Origin: Aeromonas caviae
GTDB lineage: Bacteria > Pseudomonadota > Gammaproteobacteria > Enterobacterales > Aeromonadaceae
NCBI RefSeq assembly: GCF_000819785.1
Contig: NZ_CDBK01000098.1
Location: 1-64,000 of the forward strand
Length of the DNA: 64,000 nt
Direction: 5' to 3'
Part shown: piece after piece, positions 56,086 to 64,000 of the stretch
Layout: every line of letters begins with the position of its first letter
Position numbering within the stretch: position 1 is the stretch's first letter
Program-made: the position numbers and the translations under genes
The notes under the pieces: generated by a model
What the model was told of the DNA's origin: nothing
Seen by the model: only the letters and a program-made list of their open reading frames with translations
Databases searched by the model: none

Positions 56086-56681
56086 TGTTTTGGGGAGTGT
56101 AATAAGTGAATTTCATTTCAGCGCTAATAATGGTGCATTTCACTTCGTTCATTGCCCCCTACATTCCCACCCTCTATTTATGCCCTCACTTTATAGTGGC
56201 TGTCTTTACTGCGGTCACTTCTCTTCCCGACCATTCTCCATCCAGCCGATGAAATAAAGACTCCATTGCTACCCAAGCCTTCCCTCTCTGTCGCTCCTGC
56301 CGATAATTTATTGGTCAACATTTTATCGCCCGTTTTTCAATCCGTTTGATTGAAAAGACTGGCTAAAAATGGCTGCTTAGCAAAAACAAACACTTGCTCG
56401 CTGCACGGGGGCCTATTTCAATCAAGGAGTAATTAATAACCTCGTTCAAAAGTCTTTTTTGATTATTTATACCTGAACATACTCCCACAGACTCTGTGTC
56501 ATCATAAGCTGAATCGCAGATAAACAGACTGTGTCCATGATGAGCCTCCTATTTATATCCAGCTAACCCCCGCTCCCATCGCAATCCTGAAGATCCTCCC
56601 GAACGACTATCCGTGAACTCCCGGTAGTACGGGGCCCCTGTGTTGGCAGCCATGCCACCGGCAATCTGACAAGATAATTTC
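56086..56681. other. Gene-free region before kup
   Basis: About 600 bases, AT-rich until near 56,580, with no credible gene. Visible structures are an inverted repeat TTTTCAATC/GATTGAAAA at 56334-56356 with a five-base loop, and AAGTGAA/TTCACTT at 56104-56145. The kup promoter must lie in the last part. Confidence 0.5.
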
Positions 56682-58550
56682 ATGAACTGTACTAACAAAC
56701 CCGCCCTGCCCGGCGTCATGCTGGCGGCGATCGGCGTGGTCTATGGCGACATCGGCACCAGCCCGCTCTATACCCTGCGCGAGTGCCTCTCCGGCCAGTT
56801 CGGTTTCGGGGTGGAGCCCGCCTCCATCCTGGGCTTTCTTTCGCTTATCTTCTGGCTGCTGATCCTGGTGGTCTCGGTCAAGTACCTCTCCTTCGTGATG
56901 CGGGCGGACAACGCGGGCGAAGGGGGCATACTCACCCTGATGTCGCTCGCGACCCGCAACACCCCGGAAAAATGGACGCCGGTGCTGATCATCCTGGGGC
57001 TGATTGGCGGCAGCTTCTTCTATGGCGAGGTGGTGATCACCCCGGCCATGTCGGTGATGTCGGCCATCGAGGGCCTGAAGATAGTGGCGCCTTCCCTGGA
57101 CGCCTACATAGTGCCGCTCTCGGTGCTGGTGCTGACCCTGCTGTTTGCCATCCAGAAACACGGCACCGCCGCCGTGGGCAAGCTGTTTGCCCCCATCATG
57201 CTGATCTGGTTCCTGACCCTGGCGGTGCTTGGCCTGAATAGCATCCTCCAGCACCCCGAGGTGCTGGGGGCGCTCAACCCGGTCTGGGCGCTGCGCTTCT
57301 TCATGACCTATCAGAGCGCCTCCTTCTTTGCCCTGGGCGCCGTGGTGCTGGCCATCACGGGGGTGGAGGCGCTCTATGCGGACATGGGCCATTTTGGCAA
57401 GAGCCCCATTCGCCGCGCCTGGTTCATGGTGGTGCTGCCATCGCTAGTGCTCAACTACTTCGGTCAGGGGGCCTTGCTGCTCGGCAATCCCGAGGCCATC
57501 GCCAATCCCTTCTTCCTGCTCGCGCCGAAATGGGCCCTGCTGCCCTTGCTGCTGCTCGCGACGCTCGCCACCGTCATCGCCTCCCAGGCGGTCATCTCCG
57601 GGGTCTTCTCCCTCACCCGGCAGGCGGTGCGGCTCGGCTATCTCTCCCCCATCCGCATCGTGCACACCTCGGAGCAGGAGTCCGGCCAGATCTATATTCC
57701 GGTCATCAACTGGCTGCTCTATCTCTCTGTGGTGATCGTCATCATGAGCTTCGAGCACTCCAGCAACCTGGCGGCGGCCTATGGCATCGCCGTCACCGGC
57801 ACCATGGTGCTCACCTCCATCCTCTCCTGCTCGGTGGCCCGCCACAGCTGGCACTGGCGCAAGCCGCTGGTGGCCACCCTCTTCGCCCTGCTGCTCGCCA
57901 TCGACGTCCCGCTGTTTGCCGCCAACCTCGCCAAGATCTTCTCCGGCGGCTGGCTGCCGCTCACCCTGGGAGCCGTCATGTTCACCCTGATGACCAGCTG
58001 GAAGAGCGAGCGCTTCCAGCTTATTCGCCGCCTGAACGAGCACGGCAACTCGCTGGAGCCCATGATAGCGTCCCTCGAAAAATCCCCGCCGACCCGGGTG
58101 GCGGGCACCGCCGTCTATCTGTCGCGGGTGGTCAACGTCATCCCCCATGCGCTCTTGCACAACCTCAAGCACAACAAGGTGCTGCACGAGCGCGTCATCC
58201 TGCTCACCCTGAAGGTGGAGGATGTGCCCTGTGTCCACAACGTGCGCCGAGTCTGCATCGAGCAGCTCTCCCCCACCTTCTGGCGGGTGGTGGCGAGTTA
58301 CGGTTGGCGCGAGACCCCGAACGTGGAGGAGATCTTCCACCGCTGCAACGCCGAGGGGCTGAGCTGCCGTATGATGGAGACCTCCTTCTTCATGGCCCAT
58401 GAGTCCCTCATCATGAAGGAGCGCCCCTGGTACCTCTATCTGCGGGGCAAGCTCTTTATGCTGCTGCAGCGCAACGCCCTGCGGGCGCCGGATCAGTTCG
58501 AGATCCCGCCCAACCGGGTCATCGAGCTGGGATCCCAGGTGGATATCTGA
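56682..58550 (+). CDS. kup: Potassium uptake protein Kup
   Basis: Proton-coupled potassium importer of the inner membrane. 622 residues: about twelve helices over the first 430 residues with the family start [20 protein letters not shown], then [16 protein letters not shown] near 110 and a cytoplasmic C-terminal domain of about 190 residues. Length matches E. coli Kup (622). A weak ribosome site precedes the ATG. It ends at a strong hairpin. Confidence 0.95.
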   Translation: MNCTNKPALPGVMLAAIGVVYGDIGTSPLYTLRECLSGQFGFGVEPASILGFLSLIFWLLILVVSVKYLSFVMRADNAGEGGILTLMSLATRNTPEKWTPVLIILGLIGGSFFYGEVVITPAMSVMSAIEGLKIVAPSLDAYIVPLSVLVLTLLFAIQKHGTAAVGKLFAPIMLIWFLTLAVLGLNSILQHPEVLGALNPVWALRFFMTYQSASFFALGAVVLAITGVEALYADMGHFGKSPIRRAWFMVVLPSLVLNYFGQGALLLGNPEAIANPFFLLAPKWALLPLLLLATLATVIASQAVISGVFSLTRQAVRLGYLSPIRIVHTSEQESGQIYIPVINWLLYLSVVIVIMSFEHSSNLAAAYGIAVTGTMVLTSILSCSVARHSWHWRKPLVATLFALLLAIDVPLFAANLAKIFSGGWLPLTLGAVMFTLMTSWKSERFQLIRRLNEHGNSLEPMIASLEKSPPTRVAGTAVYLSRVVNVIPHALLHNLKHNKVLHERVILLTLKVEDVPCVHNVRRVCIEQLSPTFWRVVASYGWRETPNVEEIFHRCNAEGLSCRMMETSFFMAHESLIMKERPWYLYLRGKLFMLLQRNALRAPDQFEIPPNRVIELGSQVDI

Positions 58551-58582
58551 TGGCGGGCGCCGGGCCCAAGGTCATGGCACGC

Positions 58583-58609
58583 AAGAGGGAGGCAACCGCC
58601 TCCCTCTTT
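58583..58609 (+). terminator. Terminator of kup
   Basis: Stem GAGGGAGGC/GCCTCCCTC extended by two A-T pairs, loop AACC, followed by TTTC. Confidence 0.75.
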
Positions 58610-59023
58610 CATTGCTGAGCGCCTCTCTCTTCCGCCCGGGATCTCGAGCCGCCAGTAGACGTGGCGCCCCTCACAGGATCGCAAAGAAGCGCCGTATCTG
58701 GCACTCAAACCGGTGCGAGATCAAGGTAATGGGGGCCACTGACCCGATAAACTTGGCCCCCGTGACAGGGCGAGGGCCTCCTCTGCCTGTCAAGGCTACG
58801 CCCCTTCTATCGCGACGCAGCCCGTTGCCCCCCGTTCGTTGCACCCGATGGCCCATGCCGTGGCGGCAGGCCAGCAGATGGGAGTTCGATATCGCATGAC
58901 ACCCCCCAGGATGATCGTCGGATGGCCGCCCCTGTCGGCCCTCCCCAGCCTCCCTGTCATGAGGGAGGGTTCCCTGCCCCCCGGTTACCAGGGAGGGGCG
59001 CTGGCCCCTCTTTGGATGGCGCC
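58610..59023. other. Intergenic region between kup and hypF
   Basis: About 410 bases without a clear gene. At about 58,941-58,970 there is a palindrome of the kind CCTCCCTGTCATGAGGGAGG preceded by CTCCCCAG, which looks like a member of the family found in tandem before htpG. A second, weaker inverted stretch follows to about 59,000. The hyp promoter must lie here. Confidence 0.5.
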
Positions 59024-61435
59024 ATGACCACGTCGACACGCCTTCGACTGCGCCGGGAATTTCATATAGACGGTATCGTGCAGGGGGTCGGCTTTCGCCC
59101 CTTCGTATATGGGCTGGCGCTGCGCCACGGCCTTGCCGGCTATGTGTTGAACGATGCCAACGGCGTCACCATTGGCGCCGAAGGCTCCGCCGAGCAACTG
59201 GCCAGCTTTGCCCGCGAACTTCGAGAACTGGCGCCGCCGCTTAGCCGCATCGATCATTTCAGCGAGCGGGAACTGCCCCTCGCTCATGATCCCGACTTCG
59301 ATGGCCAATTTCATGGCCAGTTTCGAATTAAAGCGAGCCAGCAGCAGAGCGCGGCCACGGTCGCCATTTCGCCGGATCAGGGGATGTGCGAGGCGTGCGC
59401 CAACGATGTGGTCAACCCTGCGGATCGCCACCATCGCTACCCCTTTACCAACTGCACCCACTGCGGCCCGCGCTACACCATCATCCGCCGCCTCCCCTAC
59501 GACAGACCCCACACCGCCATGGCCGGCTTTGCCATGTGCCCGCGCTGTGCGGCGTCCTATGAAAACCCGCTGGACAGACGCTACCACGCCCAGCCGGTGA
59601 GCTGCCCCGAGTGCGGGCCTCATCTGACCTGGCGCAGCGGCCGCGGCGATACGCTGGCCGAGCGCGAGGATGCCCTGCACGAAGCTGCACGTGCCCTGCA
59701 AGCGGGAGCACTGATCGCAGTCAAGGGAATGGGTGGGTATCACCTGATATGTGATGCCCGCAATGAACAGAGTGTGGCCAGATTGCGAACGCTCAAGCGG
59801 CGCGCTCGCAAACCGCTGGCGGTGATGATGGGCTCCCTTGCCGAGGCAAAACTGCATGTCACCGGCAGCGAAGACGAGTGGAAGCTGCTCACCTCTCAGG
59901 CCAGACCCATCACCTTGCTGCGCAAGCGCAAAAATGATGATCGGTCGTCAGAATCCCGACTGACAACGGCGCCGCTGGCCGAGGGGATCGCCCCCGGCAT
60001 TCCCTACCTTGGCATCATGCTCCCCTATACCCCGCTCCATCAGCTGCTGCTGGATGCCTGCGCCATGCCGCTGGTGGCCACCAGCGCCAATGGTCGCGGC
60101 AGCCCGATCCTTATCGAGTGCGAGGCGGTGGTCAGGGAACTCGGCAGCGAGATTGACGGCATCCTGGATCACAACCGCCCCATACTGCACCCGTGCGACG
60201 ACAGTCTGGTGCAGTGGGCAGGCGGGCGGCGCCAGACGTTGCGCCTCGCCCGGGGCTATGCCCCCTGCACCCCCAGCCTGCAAGAGGCGGTCAGGGTGCC
60301 GCTCTTGGCGGTCGGGGCGCAGCAGAAGAACCAGCTGGCGCTCGCCTTCGGTCGCCAGCGCATCTACAGCCCCTATATCGGCGATCTGCACAGCCTGCCG
60401 ATGCAGGAGCACTTCGAGCAGACCCTGGCGACCTTTCGCGAACTCTACGATCTCAACCCCGAACTGCTGGTCTCGGATCGCCACCCGGGCTATCTCAGCC
60501 ATCAGTGGGCCAAAGGCTATTGCCGCGATCACAATGCAACCCATCTCGAGGTGCAACACCATCACGCCCACCTGCTGGCAGTGATGGCCGAGCACGACAT
60601 CACGGGCCCGGTGCTGGGGGTGGCCTTCGATGGCACCGGCCTTGGCGATGACGGCACCCTCTGGGGCGGCGAGCTGCTGATCGCAGACGTTCAGGGATTT
60701 GAGCGGGTTGCCCACCTCAGGCCTTTCAAGCTTGTCGGCGGCGAGGCGGCCATTCGCGAGCCAGTGCGCCAGTTGCTGGGGCTGCTGTTTGAATCTTATG
60801 GTGTGGATGAGATCAAGGCCCTCCATATTCCGGCGATCAAGCAACTGCCCCTTAAGCGGATCAACAACCTGCACCAGCTCTGGCATCTCGGTCGCAACGC
60901 CCCCTACACCAGCTCCATCGGTCGGCTGTTCGATGCGGTGGCGGCGCTCTTGGGAGTGATCGATACCCCGGATTACGAGGGCGAGGCCGGGCTCCTGCTG
61001 GAGGCAGCAGCCTTGCAGCTGGCCCCCGATGAACATCCCTTCCCCCTCGCCTTTGATCTCAGCCAATCAGCGGAAGGGCCGCTGCAGATCGAGTGGGCCG
61101 AGCTCATCAATACCCTTGTCAGCGAGCGGCGCCAAGGCACCTCCACCGCCCGCCTGGCCGCCGGTTTTATCCGCGCTATCAGCAATCTGGTCATCGCCCT
61201 GGCCGAGCGCTTCCCCGGCTATCCGGTGGCGCTCGGGGGCGGCGTGTTTCAAAACCGGGTGCTGATGGACCAGCTGGTGCCCGCTCTCGAAGCCGCCGGC
61301 CGGCAGGTATTGACCAGCGAAACCCTGCCGCTCAATGACGGTGGCATCGCCGCCGGTCAGCTCTGGTTTGCCATCCACCATCTTGCTACGCACCAGCCTG
61401 CCACAGCCGGTTGTACCACCTTGTCGGAGTCCTGA
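59024..61435 (+). CDS. hypF: Carbamoyltransferase HypF
   Basis: Makes the cyanide precursor for NiFe-hydrogenase by transferring a carbamoyl group to HypE. 803 residues. The acylphosphatase-like domain (about 10-100) has GIVQGVGFRPFVYGLA. Two zinc-finger units follow (CEAC near 122, CTHC, CPRC, CPEC). A YrdC-like domain follows, then the Kae1-like domain with HHHAH near 511 and GVAFDGTGLGDDGTLWGGELL. This is the full HypF set. The ATG at 59024 is chosen because the acylphosphatase domain begins soon after; a longer frame from 58922 has no homology. It starts a hypFCDEA run. Confidence 0.94.
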   Translation: MTTSTRLRLRREFHIDGIVQGVGFRPFVYGLALRHGLAGYVLNDANGVTIGAEGSAEQLASFARELRELAPPLSRIDHFSERELPLAHDPDFDGQFHGQFRIKASQQQSAATVAISPDQGMCEACANDVVNPADRHHRYPFTNCTHCGPRYTIIRRLPYDRPHTAMAGFAMCPRCAASYENPLDRRYHAQPVSCPECGPHLTWRSGRGDTLAEREDALHEAARALQAGALIAVKGMGGYHLICDARNEQSVARLRTLKRRARKPLAVMMGSLAEAKLHVTGSEDEWKLLTSQARPITLLRKRKNDDRSSESRLTTAPLAEGIAPGIPYLGIMLPYTPLHQLLLDACAMPLVATSANGRGSPILIECEAVVRELGSEIDGILDHNRPILHPCDDSLVQWAGGRRQTLRLARGYAPCTPSLQEAVRVPLLAVGAQQKNQLALAFGRQRIYSPYIGDLHSLPMQEHFEQTLATFRELYDLNPELLVSDRHPGYLSHQWAKGYCRDHNATHLEVQHHHAHLLAVMAEHDITGPVLGVAFDGTGLGDDGTLWGGELLIADVQGFERVAHLRPFKLVGGEAAIREPVRQLLGLLFESYGVDEIKALHIPAIKQLPLKRINNLHQLWHLGRNAPYTSSIGRLFDAVAALLGVIDTPDYEGEAGLLLEAAALQLAPDEHPFPLAFDLSQSAEGPLQIEWAELINTLVSERRQGTSTARLAAGFIRAISNLVIALAERFPGYPVALGGGVFQNRVLMDQLVPALEAAGRQVLTSETLPLNDGGIAAGQLWFAIHHLATHQPATAGCTTLSES

Positions 61436-61440
61436 AATCC

Positions 61441-61692
61441 ATGTGTCTATCCATCCCCTCTCAGGTGGTGCAACTGCACCCCGAAGATAACTGCGTCACC
61501 GTCGACACCCTGGGGGTGCAGCGGCGCGTCAGCTGCATGCTGCTCGAAGAGCCTCTCAACATTGGCGACTATGTGCTGCTCCATATCGGCTTTGTGATGA
61601 GCAAGATTGACGAAGCGGAGGCGCAGGCCAGCCTCGAGAGCTTCCGCCAGATGGTGGCCCTGATGCCCAAACAGGATATCTTGCCATGCTGA
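61441..61692 (+). CDS. hypC: Hydrogenase assembly chaperone HypC
   Basis: Small chaperone (83 residues) that works with HypD to assemble the Fe(CN)2CO group and bring it to the hydrogenase large subunit. The N-terminal MCLSIPSQV holds the essential cysteine 2; GDYVLLHIGFVMSKIDEAEA is conserved. It starts five bases after hypF and overlaps hypD by seven bases. Confidence 0.95.
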   Translation: MCLSIPSQVVQLHPEDNCVTVDTLGVQRRVSCMLLEEPLNIGDYVLLHIGFVMSKIDEAEAQASLESFRQMVALMPKQDILPC

Positions 61693-62795
61693 CCCTCAAT
61701 GATCTCTTTCAGGGCTTTCGCCAGCCAGAGGTGATCCGCGCCCTCGCCGCCCAAATTAATGAACTGGCAAAAGATCTGCCCGAACCGCTGCGGGTGATGG
61801 AGGTGTGTGGCGGCCATACCCACACCATCATGAAGTACGGCCTGCACCAGCTGCTGCCCGCCAGCATCGAGTTCGTTCACGGCCCCGGCTGCCCGGTCTG
61901 CATCATGCCCAAAGAGCGCATCGATCAGGCCATCGAGCTGGCCCGCCAGCCCAACGTCATTCTGGTCACCCTGGGGGACATGATCCGGGTGCCGGGCTCC
62001 AAAGGCACGCTGGCCCAGCAACGGGCCAAGGGGAGCGATATCCGCCCGGTCTATGACCCCCTCGATACCCTGCGCATCGCCCGTGAGAACCCGGAGAAAA
62101 CCGTGGTCTTCTTCGCCATCGGGTTCGAGACATCTACCCCGATGACCGCCGCCTTGCTGGCTGCCGCTGAAGAGCAAGGGGCCCTGAACCTGCTGTTGCA
62201 TATCAACCATGTGCTGGTGCCCCCCGCCATTCATGCGGTGATGGCCGACGGGGTGGCCAAGGTGAACGCCTTTATCGGCCCCTCCCACGTCAGCGTCATC
62301 ACCGGCGCCGATATCTACCTGCCCATCGTCGATCGTTATCAGGTGCCTGTGGTGGTGAGCGGTTTCGAGCCGGTGGACGTGATGGAGGCGCTTTTGATGA
62401 TGGTGCGCCAGAAGGTCGAGGGTCGCTACGCGCTGGAGGTGCAGTACAGCCGCGCCGTCACCGCCAGCGGCAATAAAGCGGCCCAGCGGCTGGTCGAGCG
62501 CTTTTTCGAGACCCGCGAGCACTTTCGCTGGCGAGGTCTGGGGGATATCAATGCCTCCGCCCTGCGCCTGCGCGATGCCTTTGCCAGGCGCGATGCGGAG
62601 CACCACTTTGCGCTCAATCAGACTCCCATCGATGACCACAAGGCGTGCCAGTGCGCCGATATCCTGCGCGGCCTGGCCAAACCGAACCAGTGCAAAGTCT
62701 TTGGCCGGGGCTGCTCCCCGACCCAGCCCATGGGCAGCTGCATGGTCAGCTCCGAGGGGGCCTGCAATGCCTACTACCGATATATGGGGATCTAA
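61686..62795 (+). CDS. hypD: Hydrogenase formation protein HypD
   Basis: Iron-sulfur protein that with HypC carries the Fe(CN)2CO precursor. 369 residues with VCGGHTHTIMKYGL near 40, FVHGPGCPVCIMP near 66, GFETSTPMTAALL near 142, and a C-terminal cysteine cluster (CQCADILRG, CKVFGRGCSPTQPMGSCMVSSEGAC) that binds a 4Fe-4S cluster. It overlaps hypC at its start. Its stop overlaps by one base the ATG of a duplicated hypE fragment. Confidence 0.96.
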   Translation: MLTLNDLFQGFRQPEVIRALAAQINELAKDLPEPLRVMEVCGGHTHTIMKYGLHQLLPASIEFVHGPGCPVCIMPKERIDQAIELARQPNVILVTLGDMIRVPGSKGTLAQQRAKGSDIRPVYDPLDTLRIARENPEKTVVFFAIGFETSTPMTAALLAAAEEQGALNLLLHINHVLVPPAIHAVMADGVAKVNAFIGPSHVSVITGADIYLPIVDRYQVPVVVSGFEPVDVMEALLMMVRQKVEGRYALEVQYSRAVTASGNKAAQRLVERFFETREHFRWRGLGDINASALRLRDAFARRDAEHHFALNQTPIDDHKACQCADILRGLAKPNQCKVFGRGCSPTQPMGSCMVSSEGACNAYYRYMGI

Positions 62796-62887
62796 TGAGA
62801 GAAATTCAGTTAAGCCACGGCGGTCGGGTGATGAGGAGAGATGAACCAGCCTGTTTCTGCAATCTTGTGGAGAACCAGACCCGATGA
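62795..62887 (+). pseudogene. Truncated duplicate of the hypE 5' end
   Basis: A 30-codon frame beginning MREIQLSHGGRVM, nearly the same as the start of hypE (MREIQLSHGGGGVEM). The bases 62795-62849 repeat 62884-62931 with substitutions and small insertions, including ATGAACCAG. After that the sequence is unrelated. Its stop TGA overlaps the true hypE ATG, so a ribosome finishing it could start hypE by coupling. Confidence 0.8.
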
Positions 62888-63888
62888 GAGAAATCCAACT
62901 TAGCCACGGCGGCGGTGGCGTCGAGATGAACCAGCTGATCAACCAGCTCTTCTTTCGCCACTTTGGCAACGAGATCCTGCTGCGCGGTGAAGATGCCGCC
63001 CTGCTGCCGGTAAACGGCCCCGTCGCCTTCACCACCGACAGCTTTACCGTCTCGCCGCTCTTCTTCGAGGGGGGCGATATCGGCAAGCTGGCCATCGCCG
63101 GCACGGTCAATGATCTCGCCATGATGGGGGCCAAGCCCGAGTATCTGAGCTGCAGCTTTATCATCGAGGAGGGCTTCCCCTACGCCGATCTGGCCCGCAT
63201 CGTCGAGTCGATGGCCGCGGAGCTTGCCAACAGCGGTGCCCGCATCGTCTGCGGCGACACCAAGGTGGTGCCTAGGGGGGCGGCCGACAAGATCTTTATC
63301 AACACCAGCGGGGTCGGCACCTTCCCGCTGCCCGAACAGAGCCGGGGCATCTCGGTGCGCAGCCTCAAGGCCGGTGACGCCATCCTAGTGTCGCGGGATA
63401 TCGGCAGCCACGGTGCCTGCATACTGATGGCCCGTGACGCCCTGCAACTGGGCTCCGATCTCAAGAGCGACTGCACCACCCTCTGGCCGCTAGTAGAAGC
63501 GCTGCTAAAAGCGGGTATTACCCCTCACGCCCTGCGCGATGCCACCCGCGGTGGCCTTGCCGCCGTGCTCAACGAGTGGAGCAGCGCCTCCGGCGTTGCC
63601 ATCGAGCTGGAGGAGTCCGCCATTCCGGTCTGCGATCCGGTGCGGGGCCTGTGCGAGCTATACGGTTTCGAGCCCCATGATCTCGCCAACGAGGGAACCA
63701 TGGTGCTGGCCCTGCCTGCCGAACAGGCGCAGGACGCGCTGGGCATCTTGCGGCAATTCAACCCAGCAGCCAGCCAGATCGGCGTGGTGCAGGCGAGCGA
63801 TCGCCACAAGGTGATCCTGAACAACCCCTGGGGCAGCCGCCGCTATCTGGAGCTGCCGCAAGGGGAGCTGCTGCCGCGGATCTGTTGA
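62884..63888 (+). CDS. hypE: Carbamoyl dehydratase HypE
   Basis: Takes the carbamoyl group from HypF on its C-terminal cysteine and dehydrates it with ATP to a thiocyanate, the source of the hydrogenase cyanide ligands. 334 residues of the AIR-synthase-like family: FTTDSFTVSPLFFEGGDIGKLAIAGTVNDLAMMGA near 45-80, HALRDATRGGLAAVLNEW near 215, and the terminal PRIC with the reactive cysteine. The ATG at 62884 is the second of two near-identical starts; only this one opens the full frame. Confidence 0.95.
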   Translation: MREIQLSHGGGGVEMNQLINQLFFRHFGNEILLRGEDAALLPVNGPVAFTTDSFTVSPLFFEGGDIGKLAIAGTVNDLAMMGAKPEYLSCSFIIEEGFPYADLARIVESMAAELANSGARIVCGDTKVVPRGAADKIFINTSGVGTFPLPEQSRGISVRSLKAGDAILVSRDIGSHGACILMARDALQLGSDLKSDCTTLWPLVEALLKAGITPHALRDATRGGLAAVLNEWSSASGVAIELEESAIPVCDPVRGLCELYGFEPHDLANEGTMVLALPAEQAQDALGILRQFNPAASQIGVVQASDRHKVILNNPWGSRRYLELPQGELLPRIC

Positions 63889-63954
63889 GCGGCCATGCCG
63901 TTCAGCCAATTACAGGGGGGAATCACTCCTCCCCATATCGGTTAAGGAGCCACC

Positions 63955-64000
63955 ATGCACGAAATGTCTCTGGCCATGGCCGCCATCGATCTGGCGGCCG
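63955..64000 (+). CDS. hypA: Hydrogenase nickel incorporation protein HypA, start only
   Basis: Only the first 15 codons are in the window: MHEMSLAMAAIDLAA. MHEMSL is the nickel-binding N-terminus of HypA/HybF, with histidine 2 as ligand. AAGGAG stands seven bases before the ATG, and the gene is 66 bases after hypE on the same strand. HypA delivers nickel, usually with HypB, which is not seen in this window. Confidence 0.85.
   Translation, partial: MHEMSLAMAAIDLAA

Overview
The window is GC-rich and densely coded. It most likely comes from a mesophilic Aeromonas. The strongest evidence is a complete amonabactin-type siderophore locus in the gene order amoC-E-B-F-A-G-H. The htpG-adk-hemH-gsk block, serC-aroA pair and kup are also gammaproteobacterial in character. 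The species cannot be fixed from the sequence alone. The first bases form an almost perfect palindrome inside a coding gene, which looks like a fold-back artefact at a contig end.

Layout. 1-11,510: acyl-CoA synthetase (cut by the edge), yfcL, an ATP-NAD-kinase-like gene, a TerC membrane protein, aroG with a TyrR-like box, the serC-aroA pair, and etfBA divergent from the ETF-ubiquinone oxidoreductase with a palindromic operator between them. 11,925-14,237: corA, a DUF2919 membrane protein and a small exported secretin-N-like protein. 14,377-38,401: the iron locus. 38,681-53,248: a lipoprotein, an unrecognised secreted protein, glgC, a degenerate GGDEF-EAL protein, small proteins, a chemoreceptor, gsk, a MAPEG protein, hemH, adk and htpG (with a good sigma-32 promoter). 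53,491-54,348: a tandem palindromic repeat array and recR. About 54,680-56,580: an AT-rich insert with one PLD-type nuclease-like gene. 56,682-58,550: kup. 59,024-64,000: the hydrogenase maturation genes hypF-C-D-E-A, the last cut by the window end.

How the iron locus works. AmoC, AmoB and AmoA make 2,3-dihydroxybenzoate (DHB). AmoE loads it on the carrier domain of AmoB. AmoF, AmoG and AmoH are the NRPS parts. A-domain pocket residues read by eye suggest lysine for AmoF and glycine for AmoH. AmoG carries an epimerisation domain, which fits the D-aromatic residue known in amonabactin. An EntD-type PPTase would activate the carriers. An MFS protein, a TonB receptor, two FecCD permeases, an ATPase and a binding protein would handle export and uptake. 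Fur-like sites lie before all three transcription units. No thioesterase domain is visible anywhere in the cluster.

The least explained items are the AT-rich PLD-nuclease insert with its neighbouring 56-bp palindrome, the secreted protein at 39,379-41,379, the repeat array upstream of htpG, and two partial gene duplications (amoH 3' end, hypE 5' end).
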